64,000 nucleotides of DNA from Simmondsia chinensis (GCA_018398585.1 JAGTTD010000015.1:1555001-1619000); one strand, 5' to 3'. Counted from the stretch's first letter, positions 47,501 to 59,517 are shown. The notes: generated by a model from the sequence alone, not told the origin. Translations and numbers: made by a program.

Positions 47501-49207
47501 ACCCTACAAGAGTAAAGAAGTAGGGAAAAGGATGAAATGAAATGATTAGCATAATGGATAATAGTGACTCACCCACCAACACTACTCCAACTAGCACTTC
47601 CCACTTGTATGCCACTTGGTCTCTTAAGTCCTTTTTTTTATTGTTACTATTGTTTGTCTGTATAATTATTGACAAAATATAAGTAGCTTAGTACTGTTGA
47701 AAAATCTTGTAACAATAGACGGAGCCTAAATCAAGAAATCAAGTCCACTGGGTAGGCCTATCGACCTCCATGGGTGCCACCATCGTCACTTGAGTGACTC
47801 TCTAAGTGTATTTTCTACTGTCACCAGTTAGATGGGATCACAAAGTGGCGTCATGCCTGTGCTAACCGCCATTAAGCGCCGTAGGCTCCATTGAATAGGC
47901 GTCATAAGGGCCATTAGCTTGGCAGTAGGGACATAATTGAGAGAAAGGGATGGTCCGCCCTAGCTACAATGGAGGCCTACCACTGGGTCTTAGTATCGTC
48001 TTTGGTGTGAAACCACTAAAGGAGATTCAAAATCCACAGTGGATATTGTATCCTCCATCTCCGCTTATAAAATGCTTCATCGCACTATGTGGATAAATGC
48101 TGCCACTCCGATGGGCAAGCTAGTGCCAAATTGGAAATAGTGGTTAGTATTGTGGCCGAGTAGAGGTCCGGGTGAGTAACAAGATGCCTTAAGTGAGTAC
48201 TGAGCTGCTTTCCTTGCCGTGCACCAACTGCCCTGCTTTGGCGTCATAGGCGCCACCAAGTACGAATCATGTTCCCCCATGGTCAAGAACCACAATACTC
48301 ACCAAGCGCCTCCACCCTTGCTCGAGTATGCCAACTCCATTGTGCACAGTTAGCACTTGCAACCCATCACGGCCAATCCCTCAATAGCGAACCTTGAAAA
48401 TTATTTTGATTATGATGACTTTTTCCAAAACATGCTAACACCAAACATAATTTTAACAATATATAGTTAATTTATATCAAATTTTGGTGTAATTTTAATC
48501 GTAATTTATTAAATTTTTATGAAAATATTAACATAAATTTTATATATTAGTATAATTATATATAAATTAATATTTTTATATAAAATTAGTTAGATTCGTA
48601 CAATTGCTATATTACACACCGAGCCTAAAGCGAAATCAAAGCAAACGTATTGGAAACGTAATGCGCAGACGTCACATATGCTTTTACACTCCCATTGCTA
48701 AGGAAATTAAAATAAACAAAAAAATAAAGAGGGATTGACAGTTAGTGGAATAAACTAAATATTTAATAAACTAATCGTATTTGAAATTAATTCGAAGTCT
48801 TCATATTTGTTTTTATGACTCAATCGTTAGTTAACTGAGTTTGAAAATTCCATAAGGGAGTTGTAAGAAACTAGAGATTAATATACAAATCTAGTGAACT
48901 ACTCTACGTAGTTGATGACATGATTTTAGGATGAAAACTCACTTGGATTTATACACGGGCTTCATATATTTAAACTCTACAAGTCCGGCCAAAGATCGGG
49001 TTTTTACGAATAATTTAATAAGGACTTGTTGAGAACTTGTTAATGACTTGATAATTAATCAATGATAGCTCAAAAGCAACTTGATTAGCTTGACTCAGTA
49101 GTAAGCTTGACCAGTAAGGAGGTTAACTCTTTGGAAAACTAGGTTGAATAGCAAACTCAACACGATTAAATTATAGTAACAAATTGGGAAACTACGTATG
49201 GAATAAG

Positions 49208-49560
49208 GGTGTAAGTGAGCCCAGCGGACTAGCGAGCCCTCGCAAGCCGACTCGTCATAAAGCTCTTGAGCCAGCTTGTTTGGCTTACCGTGCAAAGCCC
49301 GAGCCTAACAAAGCTTGAGCTCATGGGCTCGTGAGTCTAAACGAGTCTAAGTGGGCTTGATCTTGATATAATTTATTAGCTCAAACATGTCAAATGGAGC
49401 CAAATTTGAGACTAGATAAGCCGAGTCCAAACATAAATGAGTCTAGCTTAAGATAAAACGAGCTTAGGGTTGAGTTTGAATAAGCTGAAAAACTGAATGT
49501 TTGATTTGAAGCTCATCGAGCTAGGTTCAAGCTCAACCATTTCGAGCCCGAGTCTTCAAC
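49208..49560. mobile_element. TCGAG-rich TIR element remnant
   Basis: AGGGTGTAAGTGAGCCCAGC and repeated GAGCTTGAGCTC-like and CGAGTCTAA words match the elements at 33427 and 45270. The right end is decayed. Confidence 0.45.
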
Positions 49561-50369
49561 AACCCGTAGTATCAAATATACTAATATCTTATGAAATCGA
49601 AGTTAACAGTTATATGGGGGTGGGTCGGGGCCACCCATATGCTAAGTTCACAAGCCACCGTCACCATTACTTCAACTCTACATTTGCCCGTATCACATCC
49701 TCATCATCACATCATCATCATCATCATCATCCTCCATAACCTAAGATATTAATGTTATAATTTTATCTATTTTCTTTATAATATATATAATATATACTTT
49801 TTAAGATAGATTTGCTGACTCAACATCAGCTCATCTAAGCTTATTGTAATTGTAATATTTTTCTTTTGGCTAGATTATGTGCATTATAATATGGTTGATA
49901 AAATCCGGGTGGCAAAAAGACGGTGAAAGTACGTGTAACAAAAATAGACTAATGAACAATTGAAATTCGAACTTGAGACAAACAAAAACTAGCTCGAGAT
50001 GCACAAGCTCAACTCAGCAATGCAGGCCTAATAACTTCGAATTCAAACAGATTTGAAATAGGGTCAACCTCAAGATTGAACAACACCAATCTCGAACTCG
50101 ATCAAAATAATGCACTAACGTTGATTTCAGAAATATATATTAAAATTATTTTATTTTCATACACGGCATCATATTATTTTTTATTGACCCCATAATATTA
50201 CGTTTAAAATCTCTGCTCCTTGTGTCCCGTAGTCTTCTTCCTGTGAAACATAGGTAAAGCTAGCAAAGGTTGTTCGGTTTTGCCTATGTTGCGCCTCTTG
50301 TATTAAGGATATTTTCTTATTTTCTTTTGCTTTCTTTGGATATTTTAGAGATATTCTCTATTGTACATT

Positions 50370-50863
50370 GGGATGGCAATGGGGTGAGTAAAACCCGTTA
50401 CCCGTGGGTATCTGCCCCGTTTGGGACGAGTATGGGTATAGATGATGCGGGTAACGGGTACGGGTAGGGTACACATTTCAATACCCATCACAGGTATGGG
50501 GAGGGTATGGGTATAGGATTGTACCCGCCCCGTACCCGCTCCGCCCTGCCCCGACCTGCCTCGTACCCACGTGTATCCGCCCCGCTCTTCCCCGGACCCG
50601 CATATCCCCATTGCGTTATTTTATATAAAATAAATTTCTCAGACAATTTATAATTATGAAGTTATGGTTATTATTGAAAGGAAAAAGAAAAGAATTTTAT
50701 GTGTAATAAGTTGGACAACGGATAGGTAACAAGGTGGGTACGAGGAGCGGGTACGGGGTAGGTACGGGCCCTTATGGGCCGGGTATGGATATAGAATTTG
50801 TATGGCGGATACGGGTATGGAGGAAGCGCCCCCCCGCCCCGCCCCACCCCATTGCCATCCCTA
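50370..50863. mobile_element. hAT-like GGGATGGCAATGGG element with TSD
   Basis: GGGATGGCAATGGGG and CCCCATTGCCATCCCTA form the ends. ATTGTACATT at 50360-50369 recurs at 50864-50873, containing an 8-bp hAT-style duplication. Repeated TACCCG or CGGGTA words fill the arms. Confidence 0.75.
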
Positions 50864-51118
50864 ATTGTACATTCGATAATTTTTCTCCTATTAATAAATA
50901 AATAAATAAAAAAATCTCTGCAACGATTCTAAGTAAAATCCCGATCCTAATGATGTAAACAGAATATGTCAGCCATGGCGTATAGTGGGTCGAAGTGGAG
51001 CTTTAATGTTAGCATTGAAAATGAAATTAATAATTCAATGGATATATTTTACTTCTTTTATTTTATCTCATTTCCACAAAAATAAACGTGACTTAAAAGG
51101 TATTTTTTAACAGCGATA

Positions 51119-51237
51119 CAACAACAATAACATATCCACATAAGTAGGGGTTTGGAAGGGGTGGGACGTACGCAGCCTTATCCCTTGAGGGTGAGACCCT
51201 AAAAAGAGGCTATTTTCGATGACCCCCAACCTGAGAA
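51119..51237 (-). mobile_element. SINE 3'-half fragment
   Basis: The minus strand has GGTTGGGGGTCATCGAAAAT, AAGGCTGCGTACGTCCCACC and a TTG tail. The neighbouring AAGCATGAAAAGGCAGGGAA resembles the non-5S sequence joined to the SINE halves at 13285-14370. Confidence 0.6.
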
Positions 51238-52617
51238 GCTTGAAAAACACGAAAAGCATGAAAAGGCAGGGAAGCATGAAAGCAAAAAATGTACAAGCAT
51301 CTAGGTGTAAGAGTAAACACAGCGTCCCATATCAACATAGCCACATAACAGGCATATAGATATTATAAAGCAGCGAGTATGCGATAGAACAATAAGATGA
51401 CAGACAATAAGAACACAAAGTAGCCAACATACGGCAACAGTGGGTGAAAATCAAACAGGTATGCAAAAAGCCTCGAGTCATTACTACCAGCTTAGAAGTG
51501 CTCCTCGATCATAAACTGCTATGATACCCCCAAATTTTTATATATATTACAGCCTTTTTAGGGTAAATTATATTTTAATATGCTAAGATTTAAATCAGTC
51601 TTTTAATTCATGAATTTTATGAAATAATTTTAAATCTAAACCGTGCCAGTCAATACACGTCAATCTTATGACTCATGGCGACCGCCTTCTCTAAAAGAAC
51701 TAATTTTCTTAAAAATTTAAGCTGATGACAAAAAAGTCGAAGATTCAGGCTAACCACTTTCTATCAAATAATTAATTTTCTCAAAAATTTAAATTAATAA
51801 GTACAAATTTAAAATTAGTTTTATAGTCTAACACTCTCCACTAGCCTCTCGCCCTACCCCTACCCCTCTCCGTTTCTCTCTGACCAAAGATCCAATGCAG
51901 TTAGGCCGTGGTTGAGAAAGAAAAGGGTCGGGAAGGGGATCAGGTGAGGGAACGGTGAGATGGGAGGATTATTATTTGGTATTTTATATCGGAAGGGGAT
52001 ATCATTGATCGAATTTTGTTTTAAAAAATATTTTACCTTAACAAATGGACAAGAAAAATTATTACACCAAATTTTAATGTACTAAAATGTAATTTACCTC
52101 TTAATAGTCGATACGTTTGTAATGATGTATGAAGTTGAAAAAAAATGAAATGATGCAAATTGAAGTGATAAATTAATTAAATTGTATAGTTAAATTAAAG
52201 GGGTTACTTATGGATCCATATATTATATTTTTATTTTTATATCTTAAATGTTGGATTATATACCTTTCTATGAGAATTCATATTATATTTTTCACAAAAA
52301 ATGAGGGCTGTGGGCTTCTCCTTGGATCATTCATGGGCCTCTGGGCCCATTAAATTCACACATGAATAAGAATGATTTTTACATTTTTGGGTTATTTATA
52401 TCAAAAATTTATATATTTTATCAATTTAACTGTTATATTTTTAATTTTATTAATTTAATATTATATTAATTTAATTATTTAATTAATGTAGGCTAGAAAT
52501 TAGAGGAAAGTGTTAAATAATTCAATTTAATAAATTTTTCGTAACGGTAGATCACAATTATAGTAGCAATATCCCGAGAAGGGTATAAAATATTCTTTTC
52601 AAACGAAATAAATATTT
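51238..52617. other. AT-rich intergenic region without a gene
   Basis: No coding pattern. Short A/T homopolymers and a pyrimidine-rich patch near 51840-51890 are the only structure seen. Confidence 0.5.
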
Positions 52618-52622
52618 AAGAT

Positions 52623-53081
52623 TGTTAGAGTATAAAACTCGGACTAGCTCATCAAGTTGGGGTTCTCCGAAACAGACTCCTTTCAAGGTAGCTCCCGGAA
52701 GGGGGAAAGTTGCGTAAATCTACCCCTCCGCCCCCGACCCTGCTTATACGGGAACCCTTGTGACACTGGGTTTATTGTTGTTGTTGTTGTTGTATTGTTA
52801 GAGTATAAAACTATTCATAAACGCATCAACTTAAACTTTTAAAAAAGATAGTTCGTTGACATGGTATTAGAGCATTGTTCAGTAAGAGATCACGAGTTCA
52901 AATCTCAATGGCCCCCGCTTTTAATATTAAAACTATTTAAATACAAAATATGAGATGTGTATGTGCACTATCCATGCTTTAAACCCAATTGACTTTGCAT
53001 GGCGGGGCACGTTAAAGTATAAAACTATTCTCGGGCCTTCACCTCTTAGTTTAAGCTTTTAAAAAAAATGACTCCTTGACA
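52623..53081 (+). mobile_element. TRIM retrotransposon split by a SINE
   Basis: The left LTR (52623-52639 resuming at 52813-52861) starts TGTTAGAGTATAAAACT and ends GTTGACA, followed by TGGTATTAGAGC, the PBS. The right LTR (53009-53081) starts CGTTAAAGTATAAAACTATT and ends CTCCTTGACA, preceded by a GCGGGGCA polypurine tract. AAGAT is duplicated at 52618-52622 and 53082-53086. Confidence 0.85.
52640..52793 (+). mobile_element. Headless SINE insertion with exact 19-bp TSD
   Basis: It begins CGGACTAGCTCATCAAGTTG, continues with the 3' module (GGGGGAAAGTTGCGTAAATC, GGGAACCCTTGTGACACTGG) and ends in five or six TTG units. ATTGTTAGAGTATAAAACT is duplicated exactly at 52621-52639 and 52794-52812. 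No 5S sequence is present. Confidence 0.9.
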
Positions 53082-53667
53082 AAGATGACAGAGATAATAA
53101 AGTTTGTATCATATCACTTTATATAATGATAAGGCAAAAATCTTCTTCATCGGATCATAATTTACTTTACATAACAAAAAGACAATTGGGCTAATGTTAC
53201 ATAGTCATCTTATCAATGGAACCATCTGGTTAGATGGAAAACATTTTCCGTCCAAAAAATAGCAGAAAATGTTACTGTCTTCTAATTTCTTTTGCGTGTT
53301 TAGAAAATAAATTTCATTGTATAAATTTGAAAAGAATTCATGCTTAGTCCATTTGAAATCGATGTAAGGCTGAAGTTATAAGATTAGAATGGAAAATATT
53401 TGCACCCCGGTGATAACAAATATCTTTTCCCTCTTTTACTTCTTACGATATTTGTTAAAGAAAATATTTTCTCTTTAAAATATTGTTATTAACTAGTTGC
53501 ACAACAAAAATATAAAAATAAGATGGAAGACGACTTCTCTAAGACTTAAAGTCTTATCCATGAAGTAAGCACAAATGAGGTTCAATTCTAAGACCGATTG
53601 TTATTCAAGACTTATATATTGATCACTTTTCTCGGAACTCTCACATGAGATTCTTACCAGACTCACT

Positions 53668-53931
53668 GATGTAGGACGAGTAGCATAAGCGTTTCCGGAG
53701 CAACTGAACCGCCAGAAACCCAAACGGGCAGGCCAGAAGCTCTAATTTGCGCGGCCAAATTCAAACGGTCATAACTTTTGATTTGTATGGAGTTATAGAG
53801 CCCGTAACCTATCAAAACGAGGTATCATACTGAATTATGCAAACCTAGAAGCTTCAACTTTGGCGCCGCCCGTTTGGGCTCCTGGCAGTCCACTTTCTCC
53901 AGAAACTCTTCTGCTACTCGTTCTACATCAC
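53668..53931. mobile_element. Short inverted-repeat element
   Basis: TGATGTAGGACGAGTAGCAT and GTTTCCGGAG on the left mirror CTCCAGAAACTCTTCTGCTA and CTCGTTCTACATCA on the right, about 60 bp per arm, with CCCAAACGGGC facing GCCCGTTTGGG. CTCAC on both sides may be a 5-bp TSD. Confidence 0.55.
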
Positions 53932-55184
53932 TCACACGTGTAGTACTTAACAGCGACGACATAGCAAAATGACAAGAAAAGAGACAGATAAGGAGGATAG
54001 GAGAAGCATCTATGAGTTTGCATAGACAAAATATTGGAAGACCACAGATTCACATGTCTTTGGTAATGCTTTGGCTTAGTTCATGCTTATCCCATGTGCT
54101 CTCCCCCAAGTCCTTTCAATTTTATTCGACAAAAGCAAAGTTATCCTTTCCTTCTTTTTTCTTTTTCTTATTCATTGGATCCGATAAGTAAAAATTTGGG
54201 TTTAGTATACTGATTTAGCCATAAATAAGGGCTTATTCGATATTACTTTGAGTTTGCAGTTTTTCCTTCGGTAGGGAAAGGAAATCAGAATACATTCATT
54301 GAAATGGTTCGTAGATTGTGAATCTTTGATTTGTTACAAACTCTCCAAGCTGCCAACCAACGCCAACCCACCACCACTATACATAGTGGCCTGAGAGGTT
54401 TTGGGTCAAAGCGGGTGTTTTGAAATAGAGCTCTTAGTATATATAAACGTTGTTTAGCAATATATTTATGGAATGAAGAAACTATGAGATAGAAACTTAT
54501 GTCGTGCCAAATTAAAGACTTAATAATTTAGAAGCTCCCCAAGCAAGCTGCTTGGGTTGCTTGTTATCTTGATCAACCCTACTGCATACTAATTGGCTAG
54601 GTCTACATAGTAGCAAAGCATCAAATCTAGAATCGGCTTGAAAATGGGTTTTCATATAAACAAAGAGACAAACCATATAGAGAAAAAGCTTATTATTAAT
54701 ACACGAGCTTCTTGGTCAAGAACCTTGCCTAATCCCTCTTAGGTAAGTTAATTCTTCTGTAACAGGAATTTCGACTTTCTATGTTCTATGAATTTTTTGG
54801 TAATCAAACAAGAAAACAAATATCCACTTCTAACGAATTTTAAATTCCTGTGTTACTTCTCGGTAAACAAACAACCCACAAAACTATCTTGGGATGTTAA
54901 ATAGGCAAGCATTATGCACAAAATTACACAAAGGCATATGCTACAAAACATTACATTCTAACATAAATTATGTATGTAGATTAGCTTCATTAAATCAGAA
55001 TATAAATATATATATATGTTCTGATCACAACTATACAAAAATCTGCAACTCAACTGATTTGCAGACCAACATAAAGAACAAAAAGCACTGCAATTTAATC
55101 TTATATTATATAAAAAGATCTCACTTAACATACATGTACAGTAAAAAAATTTAAAAAAATGAAAAATTGGCATTAATTTATCAT
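53932..55184. other. Non-coding region downstream of the ARM gene
   Basis: No gene was seen. Its right part should hold the 3' UTR of the ARM gene. Confidence 0.5.
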
Positions 55185-56906
55185 TCAAGAATGCCATAAA
55201 CCAGTAAGCATACTCTTCAGTCTACTTGTTGACAACTTTCTGACAATCTTTTTTGCATCAGAAACCCCAGAATCTGCAAGTTTTTCAATGATCTTCATGT
55301 ACCCTGAATTCATGATCTTCTTTCTTGCATTGCTACAGTTGCTTATTGACATTAATATTGATAATAATAGCTTATAATTTGCTTGATTACCTTGATTAGG
55401 ATCAAGCAATTTCATTAGTAACCCTATGTTTTTATCTTCCTGCACAAATTTCTTCTTGTTTTTGGGTATCATCACCATACTGGCCAATGCCTCAGCTGCC
55501 ATTTCTCGAATTTCGTAGGATTTTCCCTCGAGGAATCTTGTGAATTCTTGGATGAACCCGGTTTCCCCCATCGCCTTCTTCGCCTCCTCTGATGACCCAG
55601 AAAGCCTAGACGCCGCTTTCAATGCTAATTCTTGGATTGGAGCCTCCCCTTTTCTAAGGAAGAACAAGAGGTGGTCTAAAAAGCCATAAGTCACCAACAG
55701 ATGGACATTACTAATGGATGAAAAGCATAGATTTTCGATTGCTCTTAAAGCGATTTCCCTCGATTTGTAGGGAAATGATGAATTGGGGTCAATAATACGA
55801 ACCAGAACTTGAACCCCGCCTTCTTTAATGATCATTTGGAGGACCATATCATCCCCGAACGCCATGGCGTTTAGTACCTCAATCGAACCGATTTGTACCG
55901 CTTCATCCTTTACATTTACAAGCTTGATGAAAGTTGAAATCGCGCCTTCTTCCACCATAAACCTCCTTACTTCCTCAACCGCAACAAGATTCTTCAACAC
56001 CCCACAAGCTAACCCTACCAATTCAGCCTTAAACTCTTCCTTACAACACAAATTCAGCAACACACTAACACCACCATGAGCAGAAACACACCAAGCATTA
56101 TCAGAATTCTGTGTCAATCTAAGTAAACTTCTTGCAGCATACTCTTTCCCTTTATCACCCGCATTCTCGAGAACGCGAATCAATGGCGGAATCATCCCAG
56201 CCTTAACCAATTGGGTCCTGTTTAGACCCGACCCCGATAACACTGACACCAATTTTGAGCCCTCTTCTTGGATACCCGGATCCGGATAATCCAATAAACC
56301 CGCAAGTAAAAGGATTAAACCCTCATTCCCAACAACCAAAATGTTCATATATTTCTCATCTTCAATCACTATTTCATTGAGAGCACTAAGTGCCTGAAAC
56401 TTCATCTCTCTATCCCCAATCTTCAACCTCGTGTACAAATCAGTCACATAGAACTTCATATCTTCCCGGGTCGACCCAGGACCCGGTTTCGACACCACAA
56501 GAGCAAACCCATTTGACAAAAGCCCTAAACTGTAAATCCCAGAAAGATTCCTCAAATGGGTATCCAATTTTCCAATCACTAAATCAAGATCACTTTGCAT
56601 CAAGAGCTTACCACTATATGAATCATTGATACACCTCCCTGCAAGCTCGTTGCATTCAGAAACTGTCGAAATCACACCACAAACCAAATCCGAAAAGGCT
56701 CGATTTTTAGTTGCATCATTCCACCCCTCTGCTGCAATCAAGCTCGAATTCAACTCGTTAAGCTTATTCCGTATTATCTGCCATTTCCCCACGAATACCC
56801 GGATAGAGTAAGACAGAGAAACAAGGGCAGAAATCCGGTCAATCTCTCGCCGGAGTAAGGCTTCTCCGGCCAAATTTTCAGGCGAGTTTGCCTTCTTTTC
56901 ACCCAT
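55185..56906 (-). CDS. Armadillo-repeat protein, intronless, plant-specific family
   Basis: One uninterrupted frame of 574 codons gives 573 residues, starting MGEKKANSPENLAGEALLRR. Residues 1-140 form a helical N-terminal region (ISALVSLSYSIRVFVGKWQI, SECNELAGRCINDSYSGKLL) like the domain that precedes ARM repeats in plant U-box proteins, but no U-box is present. From about 165 to 560 there are ARM-type repeats, for example QEEGSKLVSVLSGSGLNRTQ, LVKAGMIPPLIRVLENAGDK, KEYAARSLLRLTQNSDNAW, LVGLACGVLKNLVAVEEVRR, REIALRAIENLCFSSI and IREMAAEALASMVMIP. The C-terminus is KIVRKLSTSRLKSMLTGLWHS. ARM folds bind protein partners; none is indicated here. Length fits the plant ARM superfamily proteins of about 550-580 residues. 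It is complete. A specific name is not assigned. Confidence 0.93.
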   Translation of the reverse strand: MGEKKANSPENLAGEALLRREIDRISALVSLSYSIRVFVGKWQIIRNKLNELNSSLIAAEGWNDATKNRAFSDLVCGVISTVSECNELAGRCINDSYSGKLLMQSDLDLVIGKLDTHLRNLSGIYSLGLLSNGFALVVSKPGPGSTREDMKFYVTDLYTRLKIGDREMKFQALSALNEIVIEDEKYMNILVVGNEGLILLLAGLLDYPDPGIQEEGSKLVSVLSGSGLNRTQLVKAGMIPPLIRVLENAGDKGKEYAARSLLRLTQNSDNAWCVSAHGGVSVLLNLCCKEEFKAELVGLACGVLKNLVAVEEVRRFMVEEGAISTFIKLVNVKDEAVQIGSIEVLNAMAFGDDMVLQMIIKEGGVQVLVRIIDPNSSFPYKSREIALRAIENLCFSSISNVHLLVTYGFLDHLLFFLRKGEAPIQELALKAASRLSGSSEEAKKAMGETGFIQEFTRFLEGKSYEIREMAAEALASMVMIPKNKKKFVQEDKNIGLLMKLLDPNQGNQANYKLLLSILMSISNCSNARKKIMNSGYMKIIEKLADSGVSDAKKIVRKLSTSRLKSMLTGLWHS

Positions 56907-57298
56907 CTTTGTATCACAGATTGAATCAAAACCCAGAAGAGAAACCCATTAGATTATGGCGACAAAGGAAGAAACTTTATGAAAGATTTCACAAAAAAGC
57001 ACAAAACTTGAGCTTGAATTTTGAGGAGAGAGAAAGTGGAGAAGTTAGGGGATTTTGCATCACTAAGGTATCCATCTATCTATATTGACTTGCTTATTAT
57101 TATCTCGAAGATATTGCAGTTGCAATTTTGCAGTTGCTTTGGTTGTCAAATTACAGGATTGCCCTTTTGGAGTGTTGAGTGGGGGGGCTGAATGCTTGGT
57201 TGTTCAAAAATGGGTGTGGGGTACAATTGAATAGAAAGTTATTATTTAAGATTATTTACATTTTAATACTCGATATTTTAGTATTCCATGCACTTCAC
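56907..57298 (-). promoter_or_regulatory. Upstream region of the ARM gene
   Basis: About 390 bp separate the start codon from a SINE fragment at 57299. A weak TATA-like CAATATAGATAG (minus strand) lies near 57075-57090, about 170 bp upstream of the start. This is suggestive only. Confidence 0.3.
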
Positions 57299-57446
57299 GC
57301 TTATTAGGTTTTGGGTCCTCAGAAATAGCCTCTGGTTAGAGTTCCACCCTGATGGGTTAAAGCTGCGTACATCGTACCCCTCCCCATACCCTGCTCATGT
57401 GGGAGCCCTTGAGGCACTGGGCTGCTTCTTGTTGTTGTTGTTGTTG
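57299..57446 (+). mobile_element. SINE 3'-half fragment upstream of the ARM gene
   Basis: TAGGTTTTGGGTCCTCAGAA, AAAGCTGCGTACATCGTACC and GGGAGCCCTTGAGGCACTGG end in TTG repeats. The 5S head is absent. Confidence 0.8.
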
Positions 57447-58611
57447 GTATCTAAATTTTTATTTTATTAATAAAAAAGTTTATTTCCGGTGTGATGATGG
57501 TAACTTCCGTCGACAGAGCTAATGTGACAACTGTTTTTTATTAATGTTATAATAAAATAAGAAAAATACCCTACAATAACCAATTTTATACAAATCAAGC
57601 GAAAGCAAATAGTTTTTTATATAATACAACATCTCAAATTTTGTATTTATAACTAGGTTTTGCATCAATTAGGTGGTTATCTCAAGTTTTGGATTAGCTC
57701 AATTGGATCACACTGAAGTGAGGTCCGAATCCTCTTATTCCAAATTCAGGAAAAACCTTGCTATTCGCTTAAGGTTTCGATTTCGATTGATATTTTGACA
57801 ATTAGCCAATATTCACTGCTAAAAATGTAAATCAAGAATCAAGGATCGCACTAAACGTAACCCGATTAAATTTTAAGTCCAAATTAGTATCTAAACACCT
57901 TTATTTAGAAAATAAAAATGGAAATGAATGTCAATAATGGCAAAAAAGCAAAGAGAGTTTCTTTCCTTTCCAATATTATTGATGCAATATCGCATTTATT
58001 GAGTGCATAATTGTAGATTTAGGTCTGCTTCTATGTCCCATATTGTTCATGTTTATAACATATATAAATATAACTCTTTATTAGGATGAAAAATATCACT
58101 TTAATATGAGTAAATTTTTTTTAAAATAAGATGTTAATATCATCTAAAGTGGAATAACCGGTGCCACAAAAGGTGAAATTACTGGTGTGGATGACAATAC
58201 TGAAAAAAAATGAGCAAAATGGAGTGGCTCTTTAAAATACGAGTACTGTAGGACATTGAGGACCTGTTATAACTAAAACTAGAAAGAGTGATCGGATTGT
58301 CCTCTTGGAAGCTTACCTGAAGGACACAGTTTATTTTATGATGCCGCTTGCAACGGAGGATTCACTTATATATTATGTCAGGGATAAATTATCTAATTTA
58401 GCGTAAAATAAAACTACTGATTAAAATGCTATTGTATGACAAGTCCTGTAATTTGTGGTTGTAGTATGTCTTTTTCTTTTTACTGATATGCTTTACTATT
58501 TTTCTTTATACTAATAGTTACTTTCATTCACTGCTGAGTATGTCTTGGTGTGAATGTAATGTTAATTATAAGAAAAGCCAATACACAGTAGAATCTTTTA
58601 GTCGTACAAAA
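57447..58611. other. AT-rich intergenic region without a gene
   Basis: A tRNA-like string (TTGGATTAGCTCAATTGGAT then GGTCCGAATCC) at about 57690-57740 hints at an old SINE. Nothing else is supported. Confidence 0.35.
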
Positions 58612-58728
58612 TCTACAACAACAGACTCACTGCCTCTAGGGCTCTCGCCAACGTAAAATCTGGGGGTTGAGATGTACGCAGCATTACTTTTTTAGGGTGC
58701 TACTCTAAAGAGAAGCTGCGTTTAGAAA
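58612..58728 (-). mobile_element. SINE 3'-half fragment
   Basis: The minus strand has GCTTCTCTTTAGAGTAGCAC, AATGCTGCGTACATCTCAAC and GAGCCCTAGAGGCAGTGAGT with a TTG tail. Confidence 0.65.
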
Positions 58729-59385
58729 TATGAAAACCGATAAGTAATTTTGTATTTTACGGTAAGTAATTTTGTATTTTGAGCATGCTAATCATAACTG
58801 GGATGCTATTTCAAGACTCAATATATATAGCTAAAGTTAATGTCACTATCATCATAATTTTATATTGTGTTATGTTGCAATCTCAATAACTAAATGCTTT
58901 GAGAAGGACATTAGAGGTAAGGAGCTTCTCACTCCAATTATATTCTTTTAATAAATTAGAATTTTCTTAAACGGGACAACAATTTAGAAAAATGAGTTTA
59001 TTAACTTCAATCTCGAGATCTAGACAAAAAAGAGACAGTAACTTTAACCACTAAGTTAACTGAAAAGATATCCACTTTTCACCAACAGTGTCTCTTTTGT
59101 TGTGAACTAATGCAAAAACAATTTTTGAGAAGGTAACACTTGAAATCGTTTTCTAGAAGGTCATTTTCTTATGAGAATTTGTTTTCCATGTAAACTGAAC
59201 TGGACTATGATGTTCAAAACCAATAACTTTGTAAAGAGACATTGCTTCTAAAGACCACCATCCAAATAAGTTCACTCTCTTCTTCCAATAATAAGTTCTT
59301 GACTTCGTAATAGAATAAGGTCACTTTACTTGTATTTTCAATCTCACTTAAGAGAAGCCATGACTTGATAATTAAATAGTCGTTA

Positions 59386-59517
59386 ATGATCTCGTATTTG
59401 CTAGTTTGGGTTGTGTTTTTATGGAGACAACTCTATCGTGGTGAAGGAGATCGTCAAGTTAAACTAGGAGAGCTAATCGAGTCTTTGCATCCCGGTCTCT
59501 TAGAGGAGGAAACATAG
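59386..59517 (+). CDS. Possible 43-residue small ORF, unrecognised
   Basis: The frame opens with MISYLLVWVVFLWRQLYRGE, a hydrophobic stretch followed by basic residues. It then has GDRQVKLGELIESLHPGLL and ends EEET before TAG, TAG and a GTGAGT donor-like sequence. The composition looks coding, but there is no promoter evidence and no recognised homologue. It could be a gene fragment or chance. Confidence 0.2.
   Translation: MISYLLVWVVFLWRQLYRGEGDRQVKLGELIESLHPGLLEEET

Larger units (their letters stand above)
42930..49745. repeat. Segmental duplication, unit 2
   Basis: Corresponding blocks lie at 42930-43250, 43808, 44650, 47560-48420, 48610-48790 and 49620-49745. Unit 2 carries insertions that unit 1 lacks: a solo LTR (43262-43806), two TIR elements (45270-45645 and about 45730-46290) and a foldback element (46314-47500). 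Confidence 0.75.
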
